DNA of 64,000 nucleotides from Alphaproteobacteria bacterium. Its GTDB lineage: Bacteria; Pseudomonadota; Alphaproteobacteria; Micropepsales; Micropepsaceae. The position numbers and the translations under genes are program-made. Where the stretch lies: contig JANXXU010000016.1 of assembly GCA_025350465.1 (NCBI GenBank), positions 1-64,000 of the forward strand, read 5' to 3'. The notes beneath the pieces are model-generated. The model was not told where the DNA came from. It saw only the letters and a list, made by a program, of their open reading frames with translations, and did no database searches. Every line of letters starts with the position of its first letter. The first letter of the stretch is position 1. Shown here in pieces: positions 8,354 through 17,160 of the stretch.

Positions 8354-9384
8354 CAGACCTCGCTCCATTTCAGGATCACCTTGCCCGAACTCCCCGAGCG
8401 CATGGCCGCGAAGCCCTTCTCGAATTCGCTGTAGTGGAAGCGGTGCGTGATGACGGGTGAGATGTCGAGGCCCGCTTGGATCAGCACCGACATCTTGTAC
8501 CAGGTCTCGAACATCTCGCGCCCGTAGATGCCCTTGATGGTCAGCATATTGAAGATGACCTTGTTCCAGTCGATAGCCATGTCCTCGGAGGGAATGCCCA
8601 GCATCGCGATACGTCCGCCGTGGCACATATTCGCCAGCATCTCGCGAAAGGCGGCCGGGTTGCCCGACATCTCGAGCCCGACGTCGAAGCCCTCGGCCAT
8701 GCCCAATTTCTTCTGCGCCTCGGCGACGGAGGTTTCCTTGACGTTGATCGCCAGGTCCACCTTCATTTTTCGCGCGAGCTCGAGGCGCGCTTCGTTGAGG
8801 TCGGTGATCACGACGTAGCGCGCGCCGGCCTTGCGCACCACGGCCGCGGCCATGATGCCGATGGGCCCCGCGCCGGTGATGAGCACGTCCTCGCCCAAGA
8901 CCGGAAACTGCAGCGCCGTGTGCACCGCGTTGCCGAACGGGTCGAAGATGGCGGCGACATCGAGGTCGACGCCCTGGTGGTGGTGCCAGATGTTGGTCAT
9001 CGGCAGCGCGATGTACTCGGCGAAGGCGCCGTTGCGATTGACGCCGATGCCGCTGGTGTTGGCGCAGAGATGATAGCGCCCCGCCATGCAGTTGCGGCAG
9101 CGGCCGCAGACGAGATGGCCCTCGCCGCTGACGATCTCGCCCGCGCGATACTCGCTGACATTGGCGCCGACCTCGACGATCGCGCCCACGAACTCGTGCC
9201 CGATGACGAGCGGGACCGGAATGGTTTTGCGCGCCCACTCGTCCCAATTATAGATGTGCAGATCGGTGCCGCAGATGCCCGTGCGCAAAACGCGAATGAG
9301 CACGTCGTTGATGCCGATCGTGGGCTCGGGCACGTCGGCGAGGCAAAGACCTGGCTCCGAACGGGATTTGACGAGAGCTTTCAA
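8353..9384 (-). CDS. tdh: L-threonine 3-dehydrogenase
   Basis: The 343-residue zinc-dependent medium-chain dehydrogenase oxidises threonine to 2-amino-3-ketobutyrate with NAD+. Catalytic zinc ligands are Cys38 and His63-Glu64 (GHEFVG). The structural zinc loop has Cys93, 96, 99 and 107. The Rossmann motif [10 protein letters not shown] is near 170, and the family end GKVILKW is present. It is followed directly by kbl, forming the usual tdh-kbl operon that supplies glycine and acetyl-CoA from threonine. Confidence 0.96.
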   Translation of the reverse strand: MKALVKSRSEPGLCLADVPEPTIGINDVLIRVLRTGICGTDLHIYNWDEWARKTIPVPLVIGHEFVGAIVEVGANVSEYRAGEIVSGEGHLVCGRCRNCMAGRYHLCANTSGIGVNRNGAFAEYIALPMTNIWHHHQGVDLDVAAIFDPFGNAVHTALQFPVLGEDVLITGAGPIGIMAAAVVRKAGARYVVITDLNEARLELARKMKVDLAINVKETSVAEAQKKLGMAEGFDVGLEMSGNPAAFREMLANMCHGGRIAMLGIPSEDMAIDWNKVIFNMLTIKGIYGREMFETWYKMSVLIQAGLDISPVITHRFHYSEFEKGFAAMRSGSSGKVILKWSEV

Positions 9385-9427
9385 GAGCGGGTTCTCCTTC
9401 GCGCAGGGGCGCAGTCGAAACCCGACC

Positions 9428-10150
9428 TTACTCCGCGCCGGCGAGCTTGTTCCACCGCGAAACGTCGAGGCCGATCACGAAAAGCCAAAGGGCGAGCGAT
9501 GCTTCCGCAACGAGGCCCGGCAGCAGGATGTAAGGAAACAATGTGCCTGCGAACGCCGGCGCAATGAAAGTGGCAAAGCTGTTGATCAGATAGCACGCGC
9601 CGGCGATCGCCAGAGCAAGGCCGATAATGCGCGGCAGGAAATTGGACCGGGCGATAAGGCCGCCGATCAGCACGCAATGAACGCCGAAAAACACCAAGCT
9701 GATATTGTAGCCGATGCCGTGCAGCTTGAGGGCGAAGGTGGCGAGCTCTTGTAGCTGAGCGGCGGAAAACACCATCGAATCGCCGCCGCCCAAGAGGACC
9801 AACGGCGCGAAATGCGTCAGCGAAAGCGTGGCGTAAACCGCGCTGAACACCAGGCGGAAGAACGCCGCCAGCAACGCGAGGCTCCGGTTCACCGGCCTCA
9901 GCAGATTGTAAAGAATGAGCGCAACGGTGACGTCGCAAGAGAGCGTGACGAATTCGGCCGCCCCGCCGAGGCGGTACAATTGCTCCGACGCCAAAATGTT
10001 ATGCGCCGTCGCCGCCGCGTCGCCGGAGACGATCAACGATCCGCGCACACAACCTTCGGAAAAGAAGCCGGCGGCGATGATGATCAAATAGAGGAAGCCG
10101 CCGACCCGCGCCTGCAGCAGCGGCGATATGTTGGCCGTCCGTTCCGTCAT
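9428..10150 (-). CDS. DUF4386 family membrane protein
   Basis: A 240-residue polytopic protein with about six membrane helices. The start [28 protein letters not shown] and the segments [11 protein letters not shown] and [17 protein letters not shown] follow the DUF4386 pattern. The family has no known function. The ATG at 10150 aligns with other members; the longer frame upstream is antisense to the LprI-like gene. It lies 43 nt upstream of tdh on the same strand, so it could be cotranscribed. Confidence 0.8.
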   Translation of the reverse strand: MTERTANISPLLQARVGGFLYLIIIAAGFFSEGCVRGSLIVSGDAAATAHNILASEQLYRLGGAAEFVTLSCDVTVALILYNLLRPVNRSLALLAAFFRLVFSAVYATLSLTHFAPLVLLGGGDSMVFSAAQLQELATFALKLHGIGYNISLVFFGVHCVLIGGLIARSNFLPRIIGLALAIAGACYLINSFATFIAPAFAGTLFPYILLPGLVAEASLALWLFVIGLDVSRWNKLAGAE

Positions 10151-10264
10151 GAGCCCCCCAATTGCCGGCTGCATACGCCGGGACTCTCTATTCGGCAATT
10201 GTAACTTTAGTTGGGCAGAGGCGATAATGTGCCTTGTCCGAAAATACGACGGTGAGGGGGACCA

Positions 10265-10690
10265 ATGATTGTCAGAACTCTGTCGGCGGCGCTGTTGATC
10301 TTCGCCGCGCTGCCGGCGATCGCGGCTGAGGAGAGGGCGCCGACGTTTGAGGAATGCGGCAGCAAAAGCGGTCAATCGGAAATGAACGCGTGCTTTGCGA
10401 AGATTCTGCAGAACCTCGACGCCGACCTCATCCGCGACTACGCCAAACTCATGGATCGGCTGAAGGACGCGGCGGCCAAGACGATGCTGCGCGACGCCGA
10501 ACGCGCGTGGCTCGTCTATCGCGACAAGCACTGCGCCTTCGTCTCCTTTGCGGCTGAGGGTGGCACCATCCGTCCCTCGATCAACGCCGTATGCGTGGCC
10601 GATCTCACCAAGAGCCGCACGCGTGAGCTCGACGACCAACTCGATTGCAAGGAAGGCGATTTGGCCTGCGTGGCGACACGCAACCCCTGA
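10265..10690 (+). CDS. LprI/DUF1311-type exported protein
   Basis: The 141-residue protein has a signal peptide (residues 1-21) and the LprI N-terminal-type fold: Cys31 and Cys43 (SEMNACFAKI), LDADLIRDYAKLM, then AERAWLVYRDKHCAF and two Cys near the end. Relatives bind and inhibit lysozyme or are periplasmic proteins of unknown role. A related domain lies inside the larger exported protein at 22323-23813. GGGGACC precedes the ATG by a few nt. Confidence 0.8.
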   Translation: MIVRTLSAALLIFAALPAIAAEERAPTFEECGSKSGQSEMNACFAKILQNLDADLIRDYAKLMDRLKDAAAKTMLRDAERAWLVYRDKHCAFVSFAAEGGTIRPSINAVCVADLTKSRTRELDDQLDCKEGDLACVATRNP

Positions 10691-10729
10691 CCCTGTGAGC
10701 GTTGGAAAACGGTGAGACGCGGCGGCGCA

Positions 10730-11005
10730 ATGAAGATTAGAACGAAGGCGACGTTGGCTGGATGGGCCATCTTCATGGCTGTCCTTGCGCTGCTTGCTCT
10801 TGCATATGAGGCGCGGGATGTTTGGTTGCGGATTGCGATATCCGTGTTGGTGTTCGCACTTTATTTTCCCGGCAATTTCTTGGTGACGGTTCTGTTCAGA
10901 TGTCAGACTTGCGGTACGTCAATCTTCGACCGGCGCGGGTCTTGGGTCGCCTCATGGCCTGCAAAGACATGCGCGACCTGCGGAGCCGATCTGACCAAAC
11001 AATGA
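10730..11005 (+). CDS. Small membrane protein with C-terminal zinc ribbon
   Basis: The 91-residue product (ATG at 10730; a GTG at 10712 is the alternative) has two N-terminal membrane helices (about 8-27 and 34-56) and a short C-terminal ribbon with CQTC and CATC pairs, about 27 residues apart, ending GADLTKQ. The cysteines probably bind zinc on the cytoplasmic side. Not assignable to a named family. It lies 40 nt after the LprI-like gene. Confidence 0.6.
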   Translation: MKIRTKATLAGWAIFMAVLALLALAYEARDVWLRIAISVLVFALYFPGNFLVTVLFRCQTCGTSIFDRRGSWVASWPAKTCATCGADLTKQ

Positions 11006-11036
11006 AAATGCCACACCGCGCTCAGGGGGAACCGCA

Positions 11037-11603
11037 ATGACAGCCATCACTGCTTTTTGCCGATTTTGGTCGTTCCCATGGAGCGTCGCGACTTTCGCGA
11101 GCCTTGCGGCCTTGCTCGGAGCGATCACGCAAGCTGCTGCGTACTCCACGGATTGCGAGTGCGCGGTCTATGCCTCCAGCGATGGCGATAGGGCGGTCGT
11201 GATGAGCGAGAAAGATGGTTGGGTCGACGAGATCAAACTGGATTCTCAACCGATCCTTGGCTCTCGTAAGCGCATCGGCATAAGCGAGAAGGATTTGCGC
11301 GATTGCGGTTCAGCCGAGATTCGGTGCCTCGACTGGGTGCGCGCGCATATCATTCTTGCCTTCAAGCGCGGGCGCGCCGGAGAGACCTATTCCGTCAACG
11401 GGGTCCGCTATTCAATCGAACGCGTGGGATCGCTTCCACACGCCGCGGCCACAAACGTTTGGTGGGTGCGCTTCTCCGGCGCGGCGCCAGCCAAGAGCGG
11501 CACCTTCGTCTACACTGATGGTCGAGGTATCGCGCTGATAGCGTTAGACAACAGCGCGGCACCGCTTGTCTTGGTGTCCGGCGACGGGCTTTTGAAAAAC
11601 TGA
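11037..11603 (+). CDS. Exported protein of unknown function
   Basis: The 188-residue protein has an N-terminal hydrophobic segment (about 14-34, ending TQAAA) consistent with signal-peptide cleavage, then STDCECAVYASSDGD and a beta-rich body with Cys in LRDCG and IRCLDW. It follows the small ribbon protein after about 30 nt, so the three genes from 10265 could form one transcript. No domain recognised. Confidence 0.6.
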   Translation: MTAITAFCRFWSFPWSVATFASLAALLGAITQAAAYSTDCECAVYASSDGDRAVVMSEKDGWVDEIKLDSQPILGSRKRIGISEKDLRDCGSAEIRCLDWVRAHIILAFKRGRAGETYSVNGVRYSIERVGSLPHAAATNVWWVRFSGAAPAKSGTFVYTDGRGIALIALDNSAAPLVLVSGDGLLKN

Positions 11604-11640
11604 TGCCGGAGAACGGAGTCGGCGCCGTAAGGCCCTCACG

Positions 11641-12849
11641 TCAATATCGATTGGTGCCCGGCTGAATCACCGTATCCGGTAGTTTGCGCGCGTTGGCCGC
11701 GATCGCTTGCGCGGCGGCGTAGAGGGTCGAGACGCCGTCGCCGTTCGTCAGGATGCTGACGGAGACGAAATGCCCGTTATAGAGGTCGATCACATTCTCG
11801 GCCGTATAGCCCGCGATATTGCCGTTGTGCGAATACTCCAGAAACCCTGGAAGCTGATTCACAAACCAACCCATCGCATAGGCGTTGGGCGGCTTGCCCG
11901 AGAGCGGCGTTCCGGGCGTGCCCATGATCCCGACGCTCGCCGCGCTGATCACCTGGTCTTTCATCAGCGCCGTGTCCCACTTGCACAGGTCGACGACGTT
12001 GCTCTGGATGGCGCCGGCGCCGCGCGGCCAGCTCATGCTCGCCCAATAGAGCGGCGGCGCGAGGGTCTGCGGCGCCATGGTGCCGAGCGGCCCCGCATCG
12101 TCGATAAAATTCGTCGCGCTCAAACCGGCGCGCGCGAAGATGCGTTTGCGCAGATAGGCACGGTAGTCGGGCGCGGCGAAGAGTTGGCCGGCCGGCGGCT
12201 TGTAGCCCCTCGTGCGGCCCGCATTGGGGTTGGTCAGATTGTCGATGATCGCCGCAAGCAGAAAATAGTTGGTGTTGGAATAGTTGAAGCTTGGTAACGG
12301 GCTCGTCGTTTGAAACCCGGTGATCGCCTTCAACAGCGCAGCCGTCTGCACCGGCGTCGTCGGGTCGAGATTGGCGGGCGCCGGTTGCGAGGTGTAGGTC
12401 GGCAGGTTCGACGTCATCGTCAGCAGGCGCTGCACCGTCATCGGCGCGCCGCCCGCCGACCATTGATCGACGCCGGCGAAGAAGGACGAGACGTTCGTCT
12501 GCAGGCCGAACTTCGAGCCGTCGGCCGGTACGGTTGCGCCGTCCTCGATCAGCGCCAAAATCGCCGCGGCGACGAACTGCTTCGTCAGCGAGCCGATGCG
12601 ATAGATCGTCTGCGGCGTCGCGTTGACGCCCGGCGCAATCGTGCCGAAGGCGTTTTCATAGACGGGGACGCCGTCGATGGCGACGCAGGCGCTGATGCTG
12701 GGCGCGGCGCCGCTCGCCACGACCGCGGAAAGCGTCGCGTCCGCCGCCGCGGCGCGATTTTGATTCCACGCCGCCTGCGCATCGCCCGCCGCGGCGACGC
12801 CTGCAAGCATCACGAGAGCTCGAACGACTGGCCCAAGAATCCTAATCAT
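11641..12849 (-). CDS. Exported serine hydrolase, class C beta-lactamase fold
   Basis: The 402-residue protein has a signal peptide (about 1-27) and the penicillin-recognising motifs: SxxK at Ser87-Leu-Thr-Lys90 (IGSLTKQF), YxN at Tyr190-Ser-Asn192 and HNG at 341-343 in place of KTG. This set is typical of beta-lactamase-related peptidases and esterases (EstB/D-aminopeptidase-like) acting in the periplasm. Actual beta-lactam hydrolysis cannot be inferred. Convergent with the gene at 11037. Confidence 0.88.
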   Translation of the reverse strand: MIRILGPVVRALVMLAGVAAAGDAQAAWNQNRAAAADATLSAVVASGAAPSISACVAIDGVPVYENAFGTIAPGVNATPQTIYRIGSLTKQFVAAAILALIEDGATVPADGSKFGLQTNVSSFFAGVDQWSAGGAPMTVQRLLTMTSNLPTYTSQPAPANLDPTTPVQTAALLKAITGFQTTSPLPSFNYSNTNYFLLAAIIDNLTNPNAGRTRGYKPPAGQLFAAPDYRAYLRKRIFARAGLSATNFIDDAGPLGTMAPQTLAPPLYWASMSWPRGAGAIQSNVVDLCKWDTALMKDQVISAASVGIMGTPGTPLSGKPPNAYAMGWFVNQLPGFLEYSHNGNIAGYTAENVIDLYNGHFVSVSILTNGDGVSTLYAAAQAIAANARKLPDTVIQPGTNRY

Positions 12850-13024
12850 ATTGTGGTCCCCCCGCAGCGCGTGCGCCGTAGCTCACTATAGACCGGCCGC
12901 CTGTATCGAGAAATGAGGGCGCTGGACGCCCCTCCCCGGTCAAGGTCCGTCAAGGGGGAAGACAAAGGCGCCTGTGTGGGCGATCATCGGCCCCGCGCGA
13001 AATGGGGTAGGGGATTTGAGTGCG

Positions 13025-13834
13025 ATGCCGGACAGCATGGCTTGGGCCAGCGACCCGCAGAACTTGGCGATGTTGCTCGCCGTTCTCGTCGCGCTCGCGT
13101 TTGTGATTCTGGCGCTGAAGCCGCGCGAGCGCCGGCCGCGCGCGGCAAGCGCCGGCGACGAACCTGCACAACTGGCGACGAGCGCGCCTGAGATCGAGGA
13201 AAAAACCAAGGCGCCCGAACCGCCGCCGCCGCCGCGCATCACCGCGTTCGAATTCCTGACGGCGAACGGCGTCAAGAAATGGAATGAAGCGCGCGGGCGC
13301 GGCGAATACCGGGACGAGGACGTGGACTTTACCGATCTCGGCACGGAGTTTCGCGCCCAAGCTAAAGGGACAAAGATTTGGGGACGCCCGATCGACCTCC
13401 GCGATCCCGAACCTCGGCTCATGTTGCGCGACGCCAATCTCGCGAGCGCCGCCTTCGCCGGCAATTGCGACTTGGAGCGCGCCGATTTGAGAGGCGCCGA
13501 TCTGACCGAAGCATCGCTGCCCGGCGCGCATCTCGAACGCGCGTTGTTGTCCAATGCGAGATTGGTCGACGCCGACCTCGGCGGCGCGCGCCTCACCGAC
13601 GCCGTCTTGGCGAACGCCAATCTGAGGGGCGCAAATCTGGAAGGCGCAATTCTGAACGGCGCGAACTTCGCCTGGGCCGATTTGCGCGAGGCCAAGGGCA
13701 GCCGGCGCGAGTTGGAAAAACTCACCAATCTTTACGGCGCCCGTCTCGCCGGCGCCTCGTTCGACGGCGAGAAGGCGCGCTGGCTGATCGCGGGGCGCAA
13801 TCTGCTGTCGCGAAAACCGATCCTGCGCCGATAG
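13025..13834 (+). CDS. Membrane-anchored pentapeptide-repeat protein
   Basis: The 269-residue protein has one N-terminal membrane helix (about 12-31), a Pro/Glu-rich linker, a conserved block (FEFLTANGVKKWNEARGRGE) and about 18 pentapeptide repeats of A(D/N)LxxA type from about 135 to 240, e.g. ADLRGADLTEASLPGAHLER. Such repeats make a right-handed quadrilateral beta-helix used for protein binding. The ATG at 13025 is chosen because the helix follows at once; GTG or ATG codons upstream to 12974 are possible. Confidence 0.8.
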   Translation: MPDSMAWASDPQNLAMLLAVLVALAFVILALKPRERRPRAASAGDEPAQLATSAPEIEEKTKAPEPPPPPRITAFEFLTANGVKKWNEARGRGEYRDEDVDFTDLGTEFRAQAKGTKIWGRPIDLRDPEPRLMLRDANLASAAFAGNCDLERADLRGADLTEASLPGAHLERALLSNARLVDADLGGARLTDAVLANANLRGANLEGAILNGANFAWADLREAKGSRRELEKLTNLYGARLAGASFDGEKARWLIAGRNLLSRKPILRR

Positions 13835-13965
13835 TCCCCTGCCGGCTGCATTTGGATATCGCGGGAACCGATTGGAATGCGAACGGCGAACTGGACGGCG
13901 AACCCGGCTCCGTGCATTTGTGTCGGCCTCCGCAGGGCTTGGGGCGCAATCACAGGAGCACACCC

Positions 13966-14526
13966 ATGAAGACCTTCGCATCCATCTTGTTTGGCGCCGG
14001 CGCGCTCGCGCTGGCGACCGTCGCGGCCGCGCAGCCGGCCCGCGCCGATGTCGGCGTTTATGTCGGCCCGTTCGGCTTCGGCGTGGACGTCGACAGCTAT
14101 CGGCACTACTGCCGCGATCCTTGGTACCGGCACAGATATTGGGGTTACTGCCGCCGCTTCTACGACGACTACGACGATGGTTATTACGACGACGGCTATT
14201 ATGACGATGGCTACTACGACGGCTATTACGGCGGCGGGTACTACTACAACGACGGCGAGGATTATTGGGGCCGCCGCCATCACCGTCGCGACCGTGACGA
14301 CCGGGACGATCGCGGGCGCCACGACCGCGACGATTGGCGCCGCGGACACGAGCGTGGCGACCATGATCGAGGCGACATGGGACGCCGTGATCGCGGCGAC
14401 CACGAACGTCACGAACATCACGAGCACGGTGACGGCGATCGCGGCGAGCACCACGAGCGCGGCGATCGCGGCGAACACCACGAGCACGGTGATCGCGGCG
14501 AGCACCACGAGCATCACGAGCACTAA
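13966..14526 (+). CDS. Exported Tyr/Asp/Gly- and His/Asp/Arg-rich low-complexity protein
   Basis: The 186-residue protein has a signal peptide (MKTFASILFGAGALA to about residue 27), a short folded part with YRHYCRDPWYRHRYWGYC (about 45-62), a D/Y/G tract of DDGYY units (about 66-95) and a long His/Arg/Asp/Glu tail with GDRGEHHEH repeats. AGGAG lies 9 nt before the ATG. The N-terminal half is related to the exported protein at 53702-54046. The His/Asp tail could bind metal, which is inference. Tandem codon repeats make the tail prone to length change. Confidence 0.75.
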   Translation: MKTFASILFGAGALALATVAAAQPARADVGVYVGPFGFGVDVDSYRHYCRDPWYRHRYWGYCRRFYDDYDDGYYDDGYYDDGYYDGYYGGGYYYNDGEDYWGRRHHRRDRDDRDDRGRHDRDDWRRGHERGDHDRGDMGRRDRGDHERHEHHEHGDGDRGEHHERGDRGEHHEHGDRGEHHEHHEH

Positions 14527-14554
14527 CGGCAAGAGTCGTCACGTTTCTCTTTAC

Positions 14555-14583
14555 AGGGGCGTCGGGCAACCGGCGCCCCTTTA
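14555..14583 (+). terminator. Rho-independent-type terminator after the His-rich gene
   Basis: AGGGGCG and CGCCCCT form a 7-bp stem with an inner CGG/CCG pairing and a short loop, followed by TTTAA, 29 nt after the stop of the gene at 13966. It also lies just past the end of the converging S24 fragment. Confidence 0.65.
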
Positions 14584-14591
14584 ACCTCTGC

Positions 14592-14999
14592 TCAAGGCTG
14601 ATCGATCTCGGCGCGCATCACCTTGTGCGAGATCAGGGTCTCTTCGTCCTCATCGCCTTGATCGAGCCGCAACGGCGATTGGAAATCGGCGTGGTCCGAC
14701 ACCGGCCACAGCCACGCGATGCCGTCTTTATCGACGCGGTATTCTCTGATCGAGATTTCGCCGTCTTCGCCGCGCCGGCGCTGCACCACCACGCGCTCGC
14801 CGTCGATCGGTCCGCGGCCGAGCTCGCCATAGGCGGCGCAAATCACGACGATGCCGGGCGGAAAGATTCGATTCATCGAAGGGCCGCGCACCTCGAGCGC
14901 GATCGCCGTCAATCCTTGGAATTTCGGGTCGATCCGTGCGCGCGCCTTGTGTTGGTCGTACTCCGGCCACTCCAAGACGGCCTCCGCGCACCAACCTGC
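14592..14999 (-). pseudogene. 5'-truncated S24-type repressor gene (C-terminal peptidase-like part)
   Basis: Reading back from 14999, the frame gives AGWCAEAVLEWPEYDQ and then a complete S24-type C-terminal domain ending HKVMRAEIDQP. It is about 65% identical to the C-terminal half of the protein at 42284-43060, which in addition has a DNA-binding half. No HTH remains here. The cut copy keeps the expected nucleophile position as Ser (RGPSMN) but has Arg where the intact copy has Lys (SIREYR against SIKEYR). The upstream 100 bp is AT-rich and unrelated. Confidence 0.7.
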
Positions 15000-15248
15000 A
15001 CTACATCTACCAGGGGAACATCAATAACAGGTTTCGCCTAATAGGATAGTCTACCGAGTTACCGTGCCTATAAAAGCAGTAAGCTATTGAATACTTTGTG
15101 ACGCCGCTCACGTTCAGAATACGCAAAGCGAGTTGCAACGCATCTGCACAACGACTGGCAGGCGGCCTTGGATTCTATTTGTCCGATTTCGCCTGTTCGA
15201 CCGGCATCCAGAATTCGTCCGTCTCGGCGCAGGCGCGCAGGTCGCGCC
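15000..15248. other. Stretch without a gene
   Basis: AT-rich sequence (15000-15100) followed by a region antisense to nothing recognisable. It marks the broken end of the S24 fragment. No promoter or repeat could be defined. Confidence 0.35.
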
Positions 15249-15587
15249 CTATTCGGTGCGGCCCGGGCTCTTGTGCGACGGGGTCGCGGGCTTCATGCAG
15301 CGCCATACGAGCTTGCCGTGTTTGGTCTTCACTTGGCGCGCCACCTTCGGCGCTTTGCAGGTGAGCGACGGCGGCAGCGTGGAGAGCGAGTTCACATCGT
15401 TCGCCGGCGCGCCCACGCCGGGGACGGGCGTCGGCGGCGGATAAGGCGTCGGGTCTGCCGGCGAACTTGAAGGCATCGACGGCGTGGTCATCGGCGGCGG
15501 TGGTGGCGGAGGCGGTGCGGCCGCAACCGAAGAAAATAGGGCGCCCGAAAACAAGCCAAACGCAACGCCGACAAATACGCGCTTCAT
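15249..15587 (-). CDS. Small exported proline-rich protein
   Basis: The 112-residue product starts at ATG 15587 with GGGGA 10 nt upstream. A signal peptide (MKRVFVGVAFGLFSGALF to AAA, about 1-25) is followed by a run of eight Pro, a Pro/Ser/Thr spacer, and a short C-terminal part with two Cys (LTCKAPKVARQV, LVWRCMKPA), perhaps disulphide-linked. Proteins of this layout are common, unclassified periplasmic products. Confidence 0.65.
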   Translation of the reverse strand: MKRVFVGVAFGLFSGALFSSVAAAPPPPPPPPMTTPSMPSSSPADPTPYPPPTPVPGVGAPANDVNSLSTLPPSLTCKAPKVARQVKTKHGKLVWRCMKPATPSHKSPGRTE

Positions 15588-15831
15588 GGTGCGATTCCCC
15601 GTGAGTGACCAGTGGTCCACCAGAGGTGGCATTCTAATCCGTTTTGCTCCGGCCATCACGCCGGCTTTGGCATGGGGCAAGGCGACCGAGAACGCGATTC
15701 ACCGCGACCTTTCTAACGCGAATGCCTATGCGTCGGCTTGTCATGCTCATGGCGTTTTCCACGGGGCCATCTTGCGGCGGCTCATGTAAGATCGGATCGG
15801 ATCTCGCCTACATCATACGCCAAAGGTCGCC

Positions 15832-16095
15832 ATGAGCACGATTGGTGAAAGAGCGATAGGAGTCGTCGCGGCCGCCGTTGTTGCGTTGACGCTGTCAGAC
15901 GAGGCCGAGGCGGCCGCCCGCATGCCGTCGATTTCCGGCAGCTGGTGGGTTGCTGTTGCCATCGCGGCGGCCTTCGTCGCAATTGTCGTTCTGCTCGTGC
16001 GGGGCGCGCTCTTTCTCCAGCTGCGCGATGCTCGCTTGGGCGCGTTCTTCAAGGAAGAGGACGACGACATGAACGGATTCAGGGATTGGTTCTGA
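15832..16095 (+). CDS. Small membrane protein
   Basis: The 87-residue protein has an N-terminal hydrophobic stretch (about 8-29, ending EAEAAA) that may be a signal peptide, a second helix (about 38-62) and an acidic end (FFKEEDDDMNGFRDWF). GGTCGCC before the ATG is only a weak ribosome site. Upstream, 15600-15831 holds nothing recognisable. Function unknown. Confidence 0.5.
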   Translation: MSTIGERAIGVVAAAVVALTLSDEAEAAARMPSISGSWWVAVAIAAAFVAIVVLLVRGALFLQLRDARLGAFFKEEDDDMNGFRDWF

Positions 16096-16281
16096 CTTTC
16101 ATCGACGACCCATTGGGCGTGGACCGGATTTAAAGCGGGGCAAACCAACATCAGCGTCGACATATTCCGCCGCACGCCGTCCTGCGCGTGGCACATCGTG
16201 CACTCGCTGAACTATCCAAAGAAGTGAATCATGGCGCCTATGAATCGGATGGGCGACGCGCTGTACATGAGCGCACTCACA

Positions 16282-16866
16282 CTAACACTCCATCGTCTCC
16301 AGCAGCGGCAACTCACTGACATTCAGCGGTGGGTCTAGACCCACGTAAAGATCGTCAGCATCACAGATCCGTTGGTCGCGCTCGTAGCCGACGCCTACCC
16401 ACAAGCTGGCGAGTGTGCTGTCCCCCTTGAAGTCATGCCGGACGGCTATTGGCCCTTCGACTTCTTCACACGTGAAGAACGAAACACGCTGGAGCGTCGC
16501 AGAGTACAAGACATCCCATGGTTCCTCCGTGCTCGCATTGATGCGGTCGAGCGCCAGCGGGAGCCACAGGGATTCATCGTTGACGCCGATCAGATTGCAA
16601 TTGTCTCTGCCTTGTTTCCAGGTCAAAAACAGTGTTGGCACATCGTCGAATTTCAGGCAGAGCGCGCCGCCGAGCCAGAGAGACCTGTTGCGCAGGTTCG
16701 CTACGACATCGGGCGTCTCGCTGATCGTATGGGTAAAGTACAGGAGACGATCGAGCGCCCGCCCGAGTACGCCAAGATATTGCTCGCGCAGACCGATCAT
16801 TGCCATTTCGCCGAACTCTCGACGCCATGCCGCATAGCCATCGTCGGTCGGCAAAAGATGAGGCAT
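16282..16866 (-). CDS. Conserved-looking cytoplasmic protein of unknown function
   Basis: A 194-residue soluble protein (MPHLLPTDDGYAAWRREFGE...) with W/Y/F-rich segments (YFTHTISETP, LFLTWKQGRDN, LPLALDRINAS) and an acidic end. Cys are few and no signal peptide is present. Upstream in-frame codons to 16917 are possible but ATG 16866 fits better. The gene stands alone; 16096-16281 and 16870-17160 hold no recognisable feature. Confidence 0.55.
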   Translation of the reverse strand: MPHLLPTDDGYAAWRREFGEMAMIGLREQYLGVLGRALDRLLYFTHTISETPDVVANLRNRSLWLGGALCLKFDDVPTLFLTWKQGRDNCNLIGVNDESLWLPLALDRINASTEEPWDVLYSATLQRVSFFTCEEVEGPIAVRHDFKGDSTLASLWVGVGYERDQRICDADDLYVGLDPPLNVSELPLLETMEC

Positions 16867-17160
16867 GAGAGTCTTCCTGCTGCCGTTCGGGAAATTTGCG
16901 CGCGCCTGACGTTGCAATTCGCGGGCAAGCTTACATCTGATTCAATCAGGCACCGACTGCTTACGTCAAAGCGCATATTTCGCGGGGCCGCGCCCGGCGC
17001 TCGCGATAGCTCATGGCCAGGCCTATCCCGAATTGCCCAAGTACCCAGAATCGGTAGCGGGTCCCAAGCCCAGAAGCGCCCGCGCTGCCGGTGTGCTCCC
17101 GCGCTCGCCCATGCTAGTTATTGAGCGGCAGAATCCAGCGGGCGGGCGGCGGAGAGAGAG

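Noticed and set aside
8354-9247. Upstream extension of the kbl frame through tdh
   Set aside because: The extension is Arg/His-rich nonsense opposite to family length; the ATG overlapping the tdh stop is the real start.
11641-12849. Antibiotic resistance gene
   Set aside because: The class C-like motifs are shared by many esterases and peptidases; KTG is replaced by HNG, so resistance cannot be claimed.
14160-14250. CRISPR-like short tandem repeats
   Set aside because: The repeats are in-frame GACGACGG-TAT units coding for Asp/Gly/Tyr within a protein, without spacers of constant length.
12950-14569. 539-codon open frame on the minus strand
   Set aside because: It is antisense to the pentapeptide and His-rich genes, has extreme Arg/Ala/Ser content and no domain; it is a shadow of GC-rich third positions.
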